NCBI RefSeq assembly: GCF_016458275.1
Contig: NZ_JAEMHM010000010.1
Coordinates: 124,001 to 188,000 of the forward strand
Reading direction: 5' to 3'
Length of the DNA: 64,000 nucleotides
From: Geomesophilobacter sediminis
GTDB taxonomy: Bacteria; Desulfobacterota; Desulfuromonadia; Geobacterales; Geobacteraceae
A program made the position numbers and the translations under genes. The notes under the pieces were generated by a model. That model made no database searches and was not told where the DNA came from. It worked only from the letters and a program-made list of their open reading frames with translations. Shown here one piece after another: positions 44,901 through 53,691 of the stretch. Numbering within the stretch: position 1 is the first letter of the stretch; each line of letters begins with the position of its first letter.

Positions 44901-45397
44901 TAGACATCACCTGCCGAATCGATAGCGATCCCTTCGGGTTGGTTGAATTGGCCGCTGTCGCTGCCTGGGCCCCCCCACTGGATCAGGAACCTGCCATTGG
45001 CGTCGAATTTCTGAACCCGGTGGTTGAATTCGTCGGTCACGTAGAGATACCCCGCAGGATCGACCGCGATATGGCACGGACTGGCAAACGCTCCGCTCCC
45101 CGAGCCGGGGCTTCCCCACTGCAGCAGCAGTTTGCCGGTGCTGTCATACTTTTGGATGCGGTTGTTCTGGGAGTCGACCACATAGTAGTTGCCGTCGCTA
45201 TCGACCGCTACGCCGGAAGGACCGAACAAGTACCCTCCGTTGGGCGTTGCGAAGAGAAAGTCTCCCGGTGCGGCTTGCGTCTTGCCGGCAGCCAGAATGA
45301 TGCAGGCCGCCAGGGCGAGAAGTAGCCCAACCATCCATCGGCACAAAACATGGACCAAAGCTGAGGTGACCCGTGATGGAACTGTCTGTCTGAGCAT
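41990..45397 (-). CDS. Giant exported NHL-propeller protein with two DUF4082 domains
   Basis: A 1135-residue secreted protein. I start at ATG 45397 (AAGGAGG upstream). After the signal peptide (cut near TQA/AP) residues about 40-590 carry many NHL repeats ('FGPSGVAVDSDGNYYVVDSQNNRIQKYDSTG' pattern in shorter pieces), predicted to form one or two beta-propellers. An Ig-like segment follows, then a DUF11-like repeat ('LAYTLTVTNRGNAPTTERVQI'), and two copies of DUF4082 at the C-terminus, each with 'VELGV(K/R)FKSD', 'GTH(V/F)GNLWDSSG' and 'SYHTEVGHYSAD'. Probably a surface or matrix protein binding glycans; no catalytic motif seen. Unusually large leader region upstream. Confidence 0.88.
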   Translation of the reverse strand: MLRQTVPSRVTSALVHVLCRWMVGLLLALAACIILAAGKTQAAPGDFLFATPNGGYLFGPSGVAVDSDGNYYVVDSQNNRIQKYDSTGKLLLQWGSPGSGSGAFASPCHIAVDPAGYLYVTDEFNHRVQKFDANGRFLIQWGGPGSDSGQFNQPEGIAIDSAGDVYVADSRNARIQKFTNAGTFLSQWGTFGTGNGQFRFPADVAIDASGKVYVVDTGNYRIQYFDSSGNYLGQWGSQGSAADQFSSNPQALAIDRQGDVYVVATWVTVFSSSGTYLRSWGTFGSGRPGGLMPGQFNAARGIAIDSTGKVVVADTGNDRIQFFTAGGDFLAEWDSFLYGAGYFRNPIDIALDLSGNLYVTDSWYGWVQKLDSAGRFLQQFGTLIFPTGIGVGHSGEIYVSDNDASFIYQYRSDGTLATRWNANLLTAAGLVVAPNGNLYVVDTSPSQIKELDPTGRLLATLGGTGTGTGKFRSPVGVGTDYRGNLYVADTGNNKIQKLDQNGNFLAEWSSPHPEGVAVDLCGNVYVSGGQTVQVFDTVGNFVGALGSAGSGDGQMLAAVGVTVTPAGSKIYVVDNGNHRIESFVGFGVTGFGISGLAEITAGTAATFAVTAFTDAGTVALGYNGSIHLTSSDPQATLPSDVVLTNGRGSFSVIFLTAGTQSITVADALTPSVIGSLGSLTVRAMEVPDLTVTSSHIGDFMQGQLGLAYTLTVTNRGNAPTTERVQIADVLPVGLCLTAINGDGWTCNYSAASCTRSDPLSPGQSYPPVTIRVNVAKDAPVTVINTVSVSGGGEVNTANDAATDATVVTQVNQPFSIWSADTAPVVADSGPDRAVELGVKFRSDWNGTITGIRFYKGAGNTGTHVGNLWDSSGKLLATATFTNESATGWQQVDFRYPVQIQANVTYVASYHTEVGHYSADLHYFDTERQEIPPLHPLADGMASFGSVYAYGPAGTFPDRSWNSTNYWVDVAFMPMTIPNTIWSASVVPAVPDSGWDSPVELGVRFKSDFNSTVTGVRFYKALGNTGTHFGNLWDSSGNLLATATFTDETAYGWQQVYFMPAIQINANQTYVISYHTEVGHYSADEQYFTKAVDAPPLHVPVDGDTNLGSVYCYGTASCFPNQSWNRANYYVDVSMQ

Positions 45398-45823
45398 GAA
45401 GGACCTCCTTTTCACGATTGTGTTCCCCCAGATGATGGGGGTGGCGAGAAGAGAGTGCGGAGAAGATCGACAGGGCGCGGTGCGCCGAAAGAGGAGATGA
45501 CAGGTGATACTGCAGAGGGCGGTGCCCGTACTGTAGTAGGGTTACCGATTTGACACCATGCCGCACTCACGTTCTGGACACAAAGGCCGGGTCCGCCACG
45601 CGATTTGATCATGGGCAGCCCGGCCTCCTTTGTACTTACGCCAAAGCTTCCTGTTACTCAATGCAACCCAGCGACTATGTCGCATGAAGCAACTTGTCCG
45701 GAATCGAAAATTGAATTAAGTAAATTGTAATTAGAGAATTCACGATGTCAAAAACTACGATGGAGGGCGCCACAGACTGTTCCCGCACCGGGGATACCGT
45801 GGCGCCCCCCGCATCCGTCATCG
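45398..45823 (-). other. Structured 426-bp leader region with hairpin 45580-45633
   Basis: No gene. On the minus strand it is the leader of the NHL/DUF4082 gene. A bulged hairpin pairs ACAAAGG (45580-45586) with CCTTTGT (45627-45633) and CCGGG (45587-45591) with CCCGG (45619-45623). A second inverted repeat (GGGCGCCAC at 45765-45773, complement 45799-45807) lies just past the stop of the next gene and is probably its terminator. 45700-45760 is AT-rich and may hold the promoter. Confidence 0.5.
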
Positions 45824-48800
45824 TTACTGCGGCACGATTTCGATTGCCGCGAAGTTCCATCGGTCGCTGGAGGGCGCGGTGCAGGAGAGGGTAACGGACT
45901 CACCGGCCGAAGCCGTCGGCGCGCTGCGGTACTGAACCCAGAAGGTATCCCCCACCGGCGCCAGGTACTCGGTCAGCTCCACTTGGCCTGCCGCGACCGT
46001 CCGCGCAACGGCATGATCCCAGTCATCGCCCACGGCCCAGACGATCGAGCCCGCTCGGGTGCTGGCCAGGGTGATCGTCGGTGCACCGCTGGCGGCGCTG
46101 GCGCTGGCCGCCGCACCATTGACGGTCGAGCTTGCCCCCCGGAACGCAGCCACGGTGATCATGCCGCACGCGGCCGACGTCTGCCGTCGTGCGGTAACGG
46201 TGACGTTGGTGAGCGCCGTTGTCGCCCGTGCCGTCCAGATCTCGGCGGTTCCCGCCTGGCCATTGGCCCGGGCCTGCAGGGTCCAGGTGAGGCTGCCGCC
46301 GGAGACGGAGGATATCAGCTGGCTCCCCGCACGATTGGGACCATCGGAGGCGATGAAGGCGACCAGGAACTCGTTCGGCTGAGCGGTGGAGAACCGGGGC
46401 GAAGTGATGGTGGTGGTTCTGTTGGACTGTTTGGTCGTGACGGCGACGTCGAGTACCGGAGCCGACGACGCCGCTGGGGTGGTGACGGTGGCCGATGTGG
46501 AATCGGCCGACACGTTGCCCGTCGCATCATAGGCCCGGACCGTGTAGCTGTAAGCGGTAGCCGGTGCCGCGGTCGCGTCGACATAGCTTGTGGTTGCACT
46601 GGTACCGATCTGGACACCGCCGCGCAGGATGCGGTAACCGGCAACCCCGATGACGTCGGTCGATGCGGTCCAGGCGAGGTTGACCACGGTCGCCGAGGCC
46701 GCGCTGGCGGTCAGTCCGGTCGGCACGGTAGGCGGCGTCAGGTCCACGATGACGGAAGCGCTGCGCGAGGCCGAGACGTTACCGGCGGCATCGGTCGCCC
46801 AGGCGTACAGGGTTTTCCTTCCTTCCGAGGCAAAGCTATACGCTGTCGGCGCGGTTATGCTCCAGGCAGCGCCTGGTGCGGGGCGGGTCGCCGACTCGGT
46901 GACGAGGTAGCCGGTGACGCCGATGTTGTCGGTCGCGGTGAACGAAGAGATCGCGACGGTGTACGAGCCGGAGGTGCCCGGGACGGTGAAGGCGGTGACG
47001 GTCGGCGCCGTCGTATCGGGAACGCTCACTACGACCTGCCCGGAAAGCGGCTGCGACACGTTACCCACCGTGTCTTTGGCCCAGGCGTAGAGGGTCTTGT
47101 TTCCCGCCGAAGCGAAGGTAAAGGAGGCCGGAGCCGCGGCACTCCATCCGGCCGCGTTCGCCGCCGGCGGGGTGGCCGATTCGGTGACCAGGTAGCCGGA
47201 GATCCCGATGTTGTCGGCGGCGGTGAAGGTGGTGATCGGCACCGTCAGGGAGGTGGCACTGGCCGGGAGGGTGAACGCGGTGACCGTCGGCACGGTGGCA
47301 TCGACGAGCACGGTGGCGCTGCGGCCGGCCGAGACGTTTCCGGCGGCGTCCTTGGCCCAGGCGTAAAGAGTCTGGCTCCCCTGGGTGGTGAAGGTATAGG
47401 AGGTGGGCGCGCTGAGACTCCACCCGGCCGCGTCGGGCGACGGGACAGCGGCCGAGCCGGTAACCAGGAAGCCGGTTACCCCGACGTTGTCGGTCGCCGC
47501 AATGGATAGGGCAACGGTCAGCGAGGTCGAACTGGCCGGCAGCGTGAATGCCGTCACGGTCGGCGCCGTGGTATCGGCCGGGGGAACGGCCGAGTAGACC
47601 ACGTCGACCCAGTAGTTGGCGCTGCGCCAGCTCTGGCTCGGGTAGCTGCTGTTGGTCCCGTAGGCATAGACGCCGTCCCCCCCGGCACTCCCGTCGGCCA
47701 GCGCATGCAGCGGCGGAGCATCCACCCCCTTGCCGGAAAAGAAGTACTGGTCGCAGCTGTAGTAACCGGCATTGGTATGGTAGGAGGCGACGTAGACGGT
47801 GCCGCCGGTTACCGGCACGGGGGTCGCGAAATTCACCTGCTGCCAACCGGAGGCGCCTTCACCGGTAAAGGTCGCGGTCGCCATCCGCGTACCGTTGGTG
47901 CTCCAGAGATTGGCCACGTGGGTGCCGGTGTTGCGGGCCGCCTTGTAATAGCGGATCCCCAGGACGTAGCCACTGGAGTCGGAGCGAAACTTCACCCCCA
48001 GTTCCACCGGGCTGTCCGGACCACTGTCCACGACCCCCGGGACGGCGCCGGCGGGCCAGATGGTCGAAAGCCCCGCCACGGCAATGCCGAACCCCTTCCG
48101 CGCCGTCTGCGCCGGGGTGCTCGCATCGGCGGCCTCTATGGTGAACGTGAAGCTCCCGGCGGCGGCAGGGGTGCCGGATAAGGTCCCTCTGCTCCGATCG
48201 AGGCTGAGCCCCGGGGGGAGCACTCCATCGGCCACCGACCAGGCGTACGGCAAAATCCCCCCGGTCGCGGCGAGGGTCGTCGCATAAGGCACGCCGAGTG
48301 TAGCTCCCGGCAGTACCGTCGTCGTAATGGCCAGCGGCTCGGCCTGGACCGTCAAGCTCGCCGTGCCGGTCACTCCCCCGAGGCTCGCCGTGATAGTGGC
48401 GGTCCCCGGCGCCACCCCGGTCACCAGGCCGGAAGCGTTGACGGTCGCGACCGCGTTGTCGGAAGAGGACCAGGCCGCCAGCGCGGTGACGTCGATGGGA
48501 CCGTCATCGGGGAAGGTTCCCGTGGCTTGCAGTTGCAGCTTGGCGCCGGTGCTGAGGGCCTGGCCGGTCGGGGTAACGGCGATCGAGGCGACGGCCTGGG
48601 TAATCGCCACCGTTGTCCCGGCATCGTGGCGGATCCGCAGCACCTTCAGCGCCGGGTCGAAGGTCCAGCCCGCCGCGGTCAGGTCGGAGCGCTGCGGCAA
48701 AGAAACGCCGTCGGCGCTCACCGAAACGGGCATGGATATGGTGCGCAGCACCTCGGTCGAGGCGGGATCCGCGGTGGTGTAGGTGATCGACAGCGGCGCG

Positions 48801-50173
48801 TAAGTCACACTTTTCACGACGGAAGTTGAGCGCAACAGGTGGTTGACGCCGGCCGGCGCCCATTCGGGAACCGCCCCCATCGCGGTCAGGAAATGGCGGA
48901 CGTAATCGCCGTACCCGTCGGTGAACCACTGGGTGTTCACCTCCGGCCCGTCGATGACGACGCCGCTGGGGCGCGCCATGTAGGTGGCCCAGTTCAGGGC
49001 GCGGTATCCCTTTTCCCGGGCCGCCGGATCGGCGGTCTTTTCATAGAGAAGCGCATTGACCGAGGCATAGCGGGAGGTGTGGCTTCCCATCGGGTGCCAG
49101 AACAGGGCCTGCTCGGAAATGGTCGTCGCCCCGTAGGCGGGGACGCCGAAGGTGGTCTCGACCCAGGAGATAATGCCCCTTACCTTGGTTTCCCAGGACG
49201 AATCGAACTCGGGATGCTCCAGGAGATAGCGGGCGGTCATCAGCGCGTTGTAGTTGTTCACATTGGTGGTGTCGGAGCGGAGCGCCATGTCCTCGAAATA
49301 GTTCGCCCAGACGTTGTTCTGCATCGGGTAGGTCATCAGCCAGGTCCAGGCGGTCTGCCGGGCCGTTGCGTAAGCCGCGGTGTTTCCCAACCCCAGGCCG
49401 ATCAGTCCGTCGAAGAGGGCGATCGGGCCGATGACGTCGGCGCAGTACTCCTCGCGTACCGTCCCGCTTTGGGCATAGACGCGGAAAGGCCACGGGGACT
49501 GGGTGGCGTTTCCGGCCCGTACGTGCGCCGCCAGGGCATCGGCCGCCGCGACGGCAGCGTCGCGAAACCTCGTGTTGCCGTCGAAACGATACAGCTGCAG
49601 CCAGGCCGCCCCCATCTCCCCGAGCTTGTCCGGTTCGATGGCGCCGGTGCCGTCCCCGATCCCGCTCGTGTCACCGTAGGAGGCCCCACGATAGGTGAGC
49701 GAGCCCGAGTCGCCGCTGGCATAGGGGACGTTGGCCCAGGCCCAGCCGGCGGTGGTCATGCCATGGTCCAGAAGTGCCGTCGCCACGTTTTCGGCAAGCT
49801 GCACCGGCCCCAGATCCCCCGAGTACGCGTAGTACTTCAGGGCCGACTCGACCAGCATGGCGTACATCCCCGCCGGGTTGCTGGGCCAGTTGATCGCCTG
49901 CTGGGTATCCGGGTAGAGATCGCTGCGGCTGTAGTACATCGGCATGCCGGTGGCCGGATCGTTGGGAACGCTGTGCACCAGGTAGTTCCAGGCAAGCCGG
50001 GTGACCTCGTCGTAGCCCAGGGCCGGATCGGTGCTCCAGGGGACGATCGCCCCGCTGCCGTCCAGTACCACGTTGTGCCCGTTCAGGACATCGCCCCGGG
50101 CGGGGAGCGCGCTGAGCGCTCCTGTCAGCAGCGCGAAGATGATCCCCAGCAAAAATAACGTTCTGACCGTCAT
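45824..50173 (-). CDS. Giant exported multidomain protein (alpha-barrel, Ig, DUF4082, Fn3)
   Basis: A 1449-residue secreted protein from ATG 50173 (GAGGGGG upstream); signal peptide cut near ALP/ARG. Residues about 30-450 look like an all-helical (alpha/alpha) barrel of the kind found in glycan-active enzymes ('YSRSDLYPDTQQAINWPSNPAG', split helices, 'AGMYAMLVESALKYYAYSG'). Then come a Big_2-like domain ('SIAVTPTGQALSTGAKLQLQ'), a He_PIG Ig domain, one DUF4082, three similar Ig-like repeats ('TVTAFTLPASSTSLTVALS' type), an Fn3 domain ('LTASAASATVVNLAWTASTD') and a C-terminal jelly-roll. A polysaccharide-related role is plausible; I cannot identify catalytic residues. Confidence 0.85.
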   Translation of the reverse strand: MTVRTLFLLGIIFALLTGALSALPARGDVLNGHNVVLDGSGAIVPWSTDPALGYDEVTRLAWNYLVHSVPNDPATGMPMYYSRSDLYPDTQQAINWPSNPAGMYAMLVESALKYYAYSGDLGPVQLAENVATALLDHGMTTAGWAWANVPYASGDSGSLTYRGASYGDTSGIGDGTGAIEPDKLGEMGAAWLQLYRFDGNTRFRDAAVAAADALAAHVRAGNATQSPWPFRVYAQSGTVREEYCADVIGPIALFDGLIGLGLGNTAAYATARQTAWTWLMTYPMQNNVWANYFEDMALRSDTTNVNNYNALMTARYLLEHPEFDSSWETKVRGIISWVETTFGVPAYGATTISEQALFWHPMGSHTSRYASVNALLYEKTADPAAREKGYRALNWATYMARPSGVVIDGPEVNTQWFTDGYGDYVRHFLTAMGAVPEWAPAGVNHLLRSTSVVKSVTYAPLSITYTTADPASTEVLRTISMPVSVSADGVSLPQRSDLTAAGWTFDPALKVLRIRHDAGTTVAITQAVASIAVTPTGQALSTGAKLQLQATGTFPDDGPIDVTALAAWSSSDNAVATVNASGLVTGVAPGTATITASLGGVTGTASLTVQAEPLAITTTVLPGATLGVPYATTLAATGGILPYAWSVADGVLPPGLSLDRSRGTLSGTPAAAGSFTFTIEAADASTPAQTARKGFGIAVAGLSTIWPAGAVPGVVDSGPDSPVELGVKFRSDSSGYVLGIRYYKAARNTGTHVANLWSTNGTRMATATFTGEGASGWQQVNFATPVPVTGGTVYVASYHTNAGYYSCDQYFFSGKGVDAPPLHALADGSAGGDGVYAYGTNSSYPSQSWRSANYWVDVVYSAVPPADTTAPTVTAFTLPASSTSLTVALSIAATDNVGVTGFLVTGSAAVPSPDAAGWSLSAPTSYTFTTQGSQTLYAWAKDAAGNVSAGRSATVLVDATVPTVTAFTLPASATSLTVPITTFTAADNIGISGYLVTESATPPAANAAGWSAAAPASFTFASAGNKTLYAWAKDTVGNVSQPLSGQVVVSVPDTTAPTVTAFTVPGTSGSYTVAISSFTATDNIGVTGYLVTESATRPAPGAAWSITAPTAYSFASEGRKTLYAWATDAAGNVSASRSASVIVDLTPPTVPTGLTASAASATVVNLAWTASTDVIGVAGYRILRGGVQIGTSATTSYVDATAAPATAYSYTVRAYDATGNVSADSTSATVTTPAASSAPVLDVAVTTKQSNRTTTITSPRFSTAQPNEFLVAFIASDGPNRAGSQLISSVSGGSLTWTLQARANGQAGTAEIWTARATTALTNVTVTARRQTSAACGMITVAAFRGASSTVNGAAASASAASGAPTITLASTRAGSIVWAVGDDWDHAVARTVAAGQVELTEYLAPVGDTFWVQYRSAPTASAGESVTLSCTAPSSDRWNFAAIEIVPQ

Positions 50174-50847
50174 GTCACACCCCCTCATCGGGCACCGAAA
50201 GTGCCCGATGATTGTCCTGTTGCAGGTACACTGCTGCCGGAGCGGCCCATGCCACCCGGGCGGGGCAGTCGGCACCGTGAAAACGTGCAAAGGCAGCGCT
50301 TCGCAATCTGGGGCTTTGGGTCCCCGGTGCGGAGCGGGCCTTCCCGCCGGGCTAGGCGCCTGCGCAATGGGAAGGAAAGTCGGAATACAGAGAGCTTGCT
50401 TTCGGGATAGGCCAATCGTGATACGGCAGAACTGCAGCGGGTTCGCGGAGCCAGGTACGGAGGTGGGAATCAGAGGTGTTGCTGGCGGGAAACGTGATTA
50501 GTGCGAGGTCAGGTATTGAAAGAATTTGTCCTGACCAAATGGCCGATCTCTTACGGGAAATTGTACCTCGCTTCGCGGGTGCCACAGGTTTCCCGGCCGA
50601 TCGAACCGGCGATGCCGCACGTGGCGCGATCACCGCGGTCCGGCGGCCGAGAATTGTGCAAGAAACGTGAAAAAACGGTTCTCCCCCGGGCGCCGTAACG
50701 CGAACGCCCCAGTCTGTCGTGATATTTCGTTCCGCTACCGGCCTGAGCGGACAGGGATTTCTTGACACCGGCACCCGCAACGGGGTAAAAGCTTGATGCT
50801 ACGTCGTATAGCGGGATAGCAATATATCTATACTTGGAGTTAAGCAC
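50174..50847. other. 674-bp divergent intergenic region
   Basis: No gene. A perfect hairpin with 9-bp arms ATCGGGCAC and GTGCCCGAT (50187-50195, 50201-50209) and loop CGAAA sits directly before the ribosome-binding site of the minus-strand gene. Several further GC-rich hairpins lie at 50250-50360. The right part holds the promoter of the sulfur-enzyme gene. Confidence 0.5.
50762..50791 (+). promoter_or_regulatory. Promoter of the CoADR-like gene
   Basis: TTGACA (50762-50767), 18-bp spacer, TAAAAG (50786-50791). Predicted leader of about 50 nt before GTG 50848. Confidence 0.6.
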
Positions 50848-53310
50848 GTGAAGAAGTATGTAATCATCGGCGGGGTCGCCGCGGGCATGTCGGCGGCGGC
50901 ACGGCTGAGACGGCTGGACGAACAGGCCGAGATCGTCGTCCTGGAACGGGGCGACTACGTTTCCTACGCCAACTGCGGCCTTCCTTATTATATTGGCGAC
51001 GTCATCACCGAGCGGAGCGCCCTGCTCCTGCAGACCCCGGCGTCCTTTCACCAGCGCTTCAACGTGGACGTGCGGACCGGTTCCGAGGCGATCGCCGTCG
51101 ATCCCACGAAACGCACGGTCAAGGTGCGGGAGCTCAAAAGCGGCCGGGAGTACGACCTTTCCTACGACAACCTGCTGCTCGCCCCGGGCGGCTCCCCGGT
51201 CAAGCCCGCCATTGCCGGAGCGGACCACCCTGCCATCCACACCCTCTGGACCATCCCCGACACCGACCGGCTGCGTCAGATGGTGGACGACGGCGCCGTC
51301 AAGCGCGCCCTGGTGGTCGGCGCCGGCTTCATCGGCCTGGAGATGGCTGAAAACCTCCACGCCCGTGGGATCGAGGTCACCGTCGTGGAGATGGCCGAGC
51401 AGGCGCTTTCCGTGATCGACTACGAGATGGCGGCCGTGGTGCACCGCGAACTGCTCATGAAGAAGGTCCCCTTCCACCTCAAGGATGCGGTCGCCTCCTT
51501 CGCGGCCAACCCCGAGGGGGGAGTCACCGCCACCCTGGCCAGCGGCAAGGCGGTTGCCGCGGACCTGGTGCTCCTTTCCATCGGGGTGCGCCCCAACACC
51601 GACTTTTTGAAGGGATCGGGGATCAAGCTCGGGGAGCGGGGGCACATCATCGTCGACGATACGCTCCGCACCGGCAGCGCAGGGATCTACGCCGCCGGCG
51701 ACGCCATCGAGGTGGTCAATCCCCTGACCGGGAAACAGACCGCGATCCCGCTGGCCGGACCGGCCAACAAGCAGGGGCGCATCGCCGCGGACAACATGCA
51801 CGGCAACCGCCCGAGAAGCTACGGCGGCACCATGGGGACCGCCATCGCCAAGGTCTTCGACCTCGACGTCGGGGTCACCGGCCTCACCGAAAAACTCTGC
51901 CGCGCCGAAGGGATCGCCTGCCAGTCGGTCATCGTCCATCCCAACGATCACGCCGGCTACTATCCCGGCGCCGCCCCGCTCACCTTCAAGCTGATCTTCT
52001 CCCCCAAGGACCGCCGGGTGCTCGGCGCCCAGTGCGTCGGCTACGGCGGGGTGGACAAGCGGATCGACGTCATCGCCGCTGCCATCAAGGGGAAGATGAC
52101 CGTCGACGACCTGACCGAGATCGAGCACGCCTACGCCCCGCCGTACTCCTCCGCCAAGGATCCGGTCAACATGGCCGGCTTCGCGGCGCAGAACATCCTG
52201 GACGGCCTGCTGCAGGTGATCGGCTGGCGCGCGCTGCAGCAGATCGACCGCACCAAGGTCACCCTCCTCGACGTCCGGACCGTCGAGGAGTTCAAAGGGG
52301 GAAGCATCGCCGGGGCGATCAACATCCCGCTCGACGAGCTGCGCGCCCGGATCGGGGAGCTGCCGCCTCAAAAACCGGTGATCGTCTTCTGCAAGGTCGG
52401 GCTGCGCGGCTATCTTGCCTGCCGGATCCTCTCCGCGGCCGGCATCACCGACTGCTGCAATCTCTCCGGGGGATACGACACCTGGTGCCTGGCGACCACC
52501 TCGAGCGACGAGCTCGATACGGTTTGCCCGGTTGCCTCGATAAAGGATAGAAAAGCCATGGAAGCATCGTCAGTACCGGCCCGCCGGGTCGTCGAAGTCA
52601 ACGCCTGCGGGCTGCAGTGCCCCGGGCCGATCATGCGCCTGAAAAAGGAGATCGACGCCATCTCCCCCGGCGAGGCGGTCGCGATCAGCGCCAGCGACGC
52701 CGGCTTTTACAAGGACGCCGAGTCCTGGGCCAACTCGACCGGGAACATCCTCGCCGAGATCACCGCGGAAAAGGGGATCATCCGGGCGGTCATCGTGAAG
52801 GGTAACGGCCTCCCCGCACCGCTCCCCGGACGCGGCAACGACAAGACCATCGTCGTCTTCTCGGGGGACCTGGACAAGGCGCTGGCGAGCTTCGTCATCG
52901 CCAACGGCGCCCTCGCCATGGGGCGCAAGGTAACCATGTTCTTCACCTTCTGGGGCCTGAACGTGTTGCGCCGGCACGAGCCGGTCGCGCTCGCCACGGG
53001 CAAGAACCTGATCGAGAAGGCGTTCGAGCTGATGATGCCGCGCGGCAGCCGGAAGCTGTCGCTCTCCCGGATGAGCATGGGAGGGATGGGGGACGCCCTG
53101 ATCAAGGGGATCATGAAGAACAAGAACGTTCCGGCGCTGGAGGAGATGATAGAGCTGGCGCTGGCCGGTGGGGCACGGCTGGTGGCGTGCCAGATGTCGA
53201 TGGACCTGATGGGGATCCGCCACGAGGAACTGATCGACGGGGTGGAACTGGGGGGGGTGGCCGCCTACCTGGAGGCCTCGGAAAAGGCGGACGCAAACCT
53301 GTTCATCTGA
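50848..53310 (+). CDS. CoA-disulfide reductase-like, rhodanese, TusA, DsrE fusion
   Basis: An 820-residue soluble protein with four modules. (1) Residues 1-445: FAD/NAD(P)-dependent CoA-disulfide/persulfide reductase with 'VIIGGVAAGMSAAARLRR', the redox-active Cys43 in 'SYANCGLPYY', the NAD-binding 'VVGAGFIGLEMAENL' and 'GIYAAGDAIEV'. (2) 460-550: rhodanese domain with active Cys515 in 'FCKVGLRG'. (3) 575-650: TusA/SirA domain with 'CGLQCPGP' (Cys587, Cys591). (4) 665-820: DsrE/F-like domain with 'VACQMSMDLMG'. The chain suggests handling of persulfide sulfur from reduction to relay. Starts at GTG behind GGAG; own promoter and terminator, so a single-gene unit. Confidence 0.93.
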   Translation: MKKYVIIGGVAAGMSAAARLRRLDEQAEIVVLERGDYVSYANCGLPYYIGDVITERSALLLQTPASFHQRFNVDVRTGSEAIAVDPTKRTVKVRELKSGREYDLSYDNLLLAPGGSPVKPAIAGADHPAIHTLWTIPDTDRLRQMVDDGAVKRALVVGAGFIGLEMAENLHARGIEVTVVEMAEQALSVIDYEMAAVVHRELLMKKVPFHLKDAVASFAANPEGGVTATLASGKAVAADLVLLSIGVRPNTDFLKGSGIKLGERGHIIVDDTLRTGSAGIYAAGDAIEVVNPLTGKQTAIPLAGPANKQGRIAADNMHGNRPRSYGGTMGTAIAKVFDLDVGVTGLTEKLCRAEGIACQSVIVHPNDHAGYYPGAAPLTFKLIFSPKDRRVLGAQCVGYGGVDKRIDVIAAAIKGKMTVDDLTEIEHAYAPPYSSAKDPVNMAGFAAQNILDGLLQVIGWRALQQIDRTKVTLLDVRTVEEFKGGSIAGAINIPLDELRARIGELPPQKPVIVFCKVGLRGYLACRILSAAGITDCCNLSGGYDTWCLATTSSDELDTVCPVASIKDRKAMEASSVPARRVVEVNACGLQCPGPIMRLKKEIDAISPGEAVAISASDAGFYKDAESWANSTGNILAEITAEKGIIRAVIVKGNGLPAPLPGRGNDKTIVVFSGDLDKALASFVIANGALAMGRKVTMFFTFWGLNVLRRHEPVALATGKNLIEKAFELMMPRGSRKLSLSRMSMGGMGDALIKGIMKNKNVPALEEMIELALAGGARLVACQMSMDLMGIRHEELIDGVELGGVAAYLEASEKADANLFI

Positions 53311-53340
53311 GGGGACGTGCTTTAAGGGATGGGACCTGGA

Positions 53341-53369
53341 AAAAGCGTGCTACCTGGTGGCACGCTTTT
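53341..53369. terminator. Bidirectional terminator
   Basis: AAAAGCGTGC (53341-53350) and GCACGCTTTT (53360-53369) with A run before and T run after, between convergent genes, so it can serve both the fusion gene and ccdB. Confidence 0.9.
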
Positions 53370-53376
53370 CTCTGGT

Positions 53377-53691
53377 CTAGAAGCCATTCAACAGGAAGTC
53401 GATAGCAGCAAAGAGCTCAGACCTCCGATCCTCCAAGTTGATTATCGGCATGCCCAGCTCTTGAACCGGAAACGACGTCAGCTCCGGAACCGATGCAAAG
53501 ACGCTCTGGCCATCGATGAGGAAGGTTGGACAAAGGGTGGCCAGGATGGCGCTTTGGGCGCTCGTACGAACCAGGGGGATCACGATGCGCGTGCGTAATT
53601 GCAGGTGAAGGGAATGCTGTACGTCCAGGATGAAAGGGACATCACGCTTTGTGGCTTCATCGGGATTAAGGTAGACGTCGAGTTGGGCCAT
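53377..53691 (-). CDS. ccdB: CcdB-family toxin
   Basis: A 104-residue CcdB toxin: 'AQLDVYLNPDEATKRDVPFI', 'LDVQHSLHLQLRTRIVIPLV', 'LTSFPVQELG', ending 'AIDFLLNGF', the usual family length and C-terminal pattern. Classical CcdB poisons DNA gyrase. ATG 53691 overlaps the ccdA stop by one base (TGATG); the longer open frame is not the true start. In a chromosome it may act in stress response or as a relic that stabilised a mobile element; no mobile genes are visible here. Confidence 0.9.
   Translation of the reverse strand: MAQLDVYLNPDEATKRDVPFILDVQHSLHLQLRTRIVIPLVRTSAQSAILATLCPTFLIDGQSVFASVPELTSFPVQELGMPIINLEDRRSELFAAIDFLLNGF

Noticed and set aside
45470-45560. Riboswitch end-motif GGGTTACCGAT on the plus strand
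   Set aside because: The remaining conserved blocks are absent and there is no plus-strand gene downstream.
50210-50360. c-di-GMP-I-like riboswitch before the gene starting at 50173
   Set aside because: The minus strand contains GGGGACCCAAAGCC, close to the conserved GGGACGCAAAGCC, and a later GTGCCGA, but the CAGGGCAAACC block and the closing P1 stem are missing.
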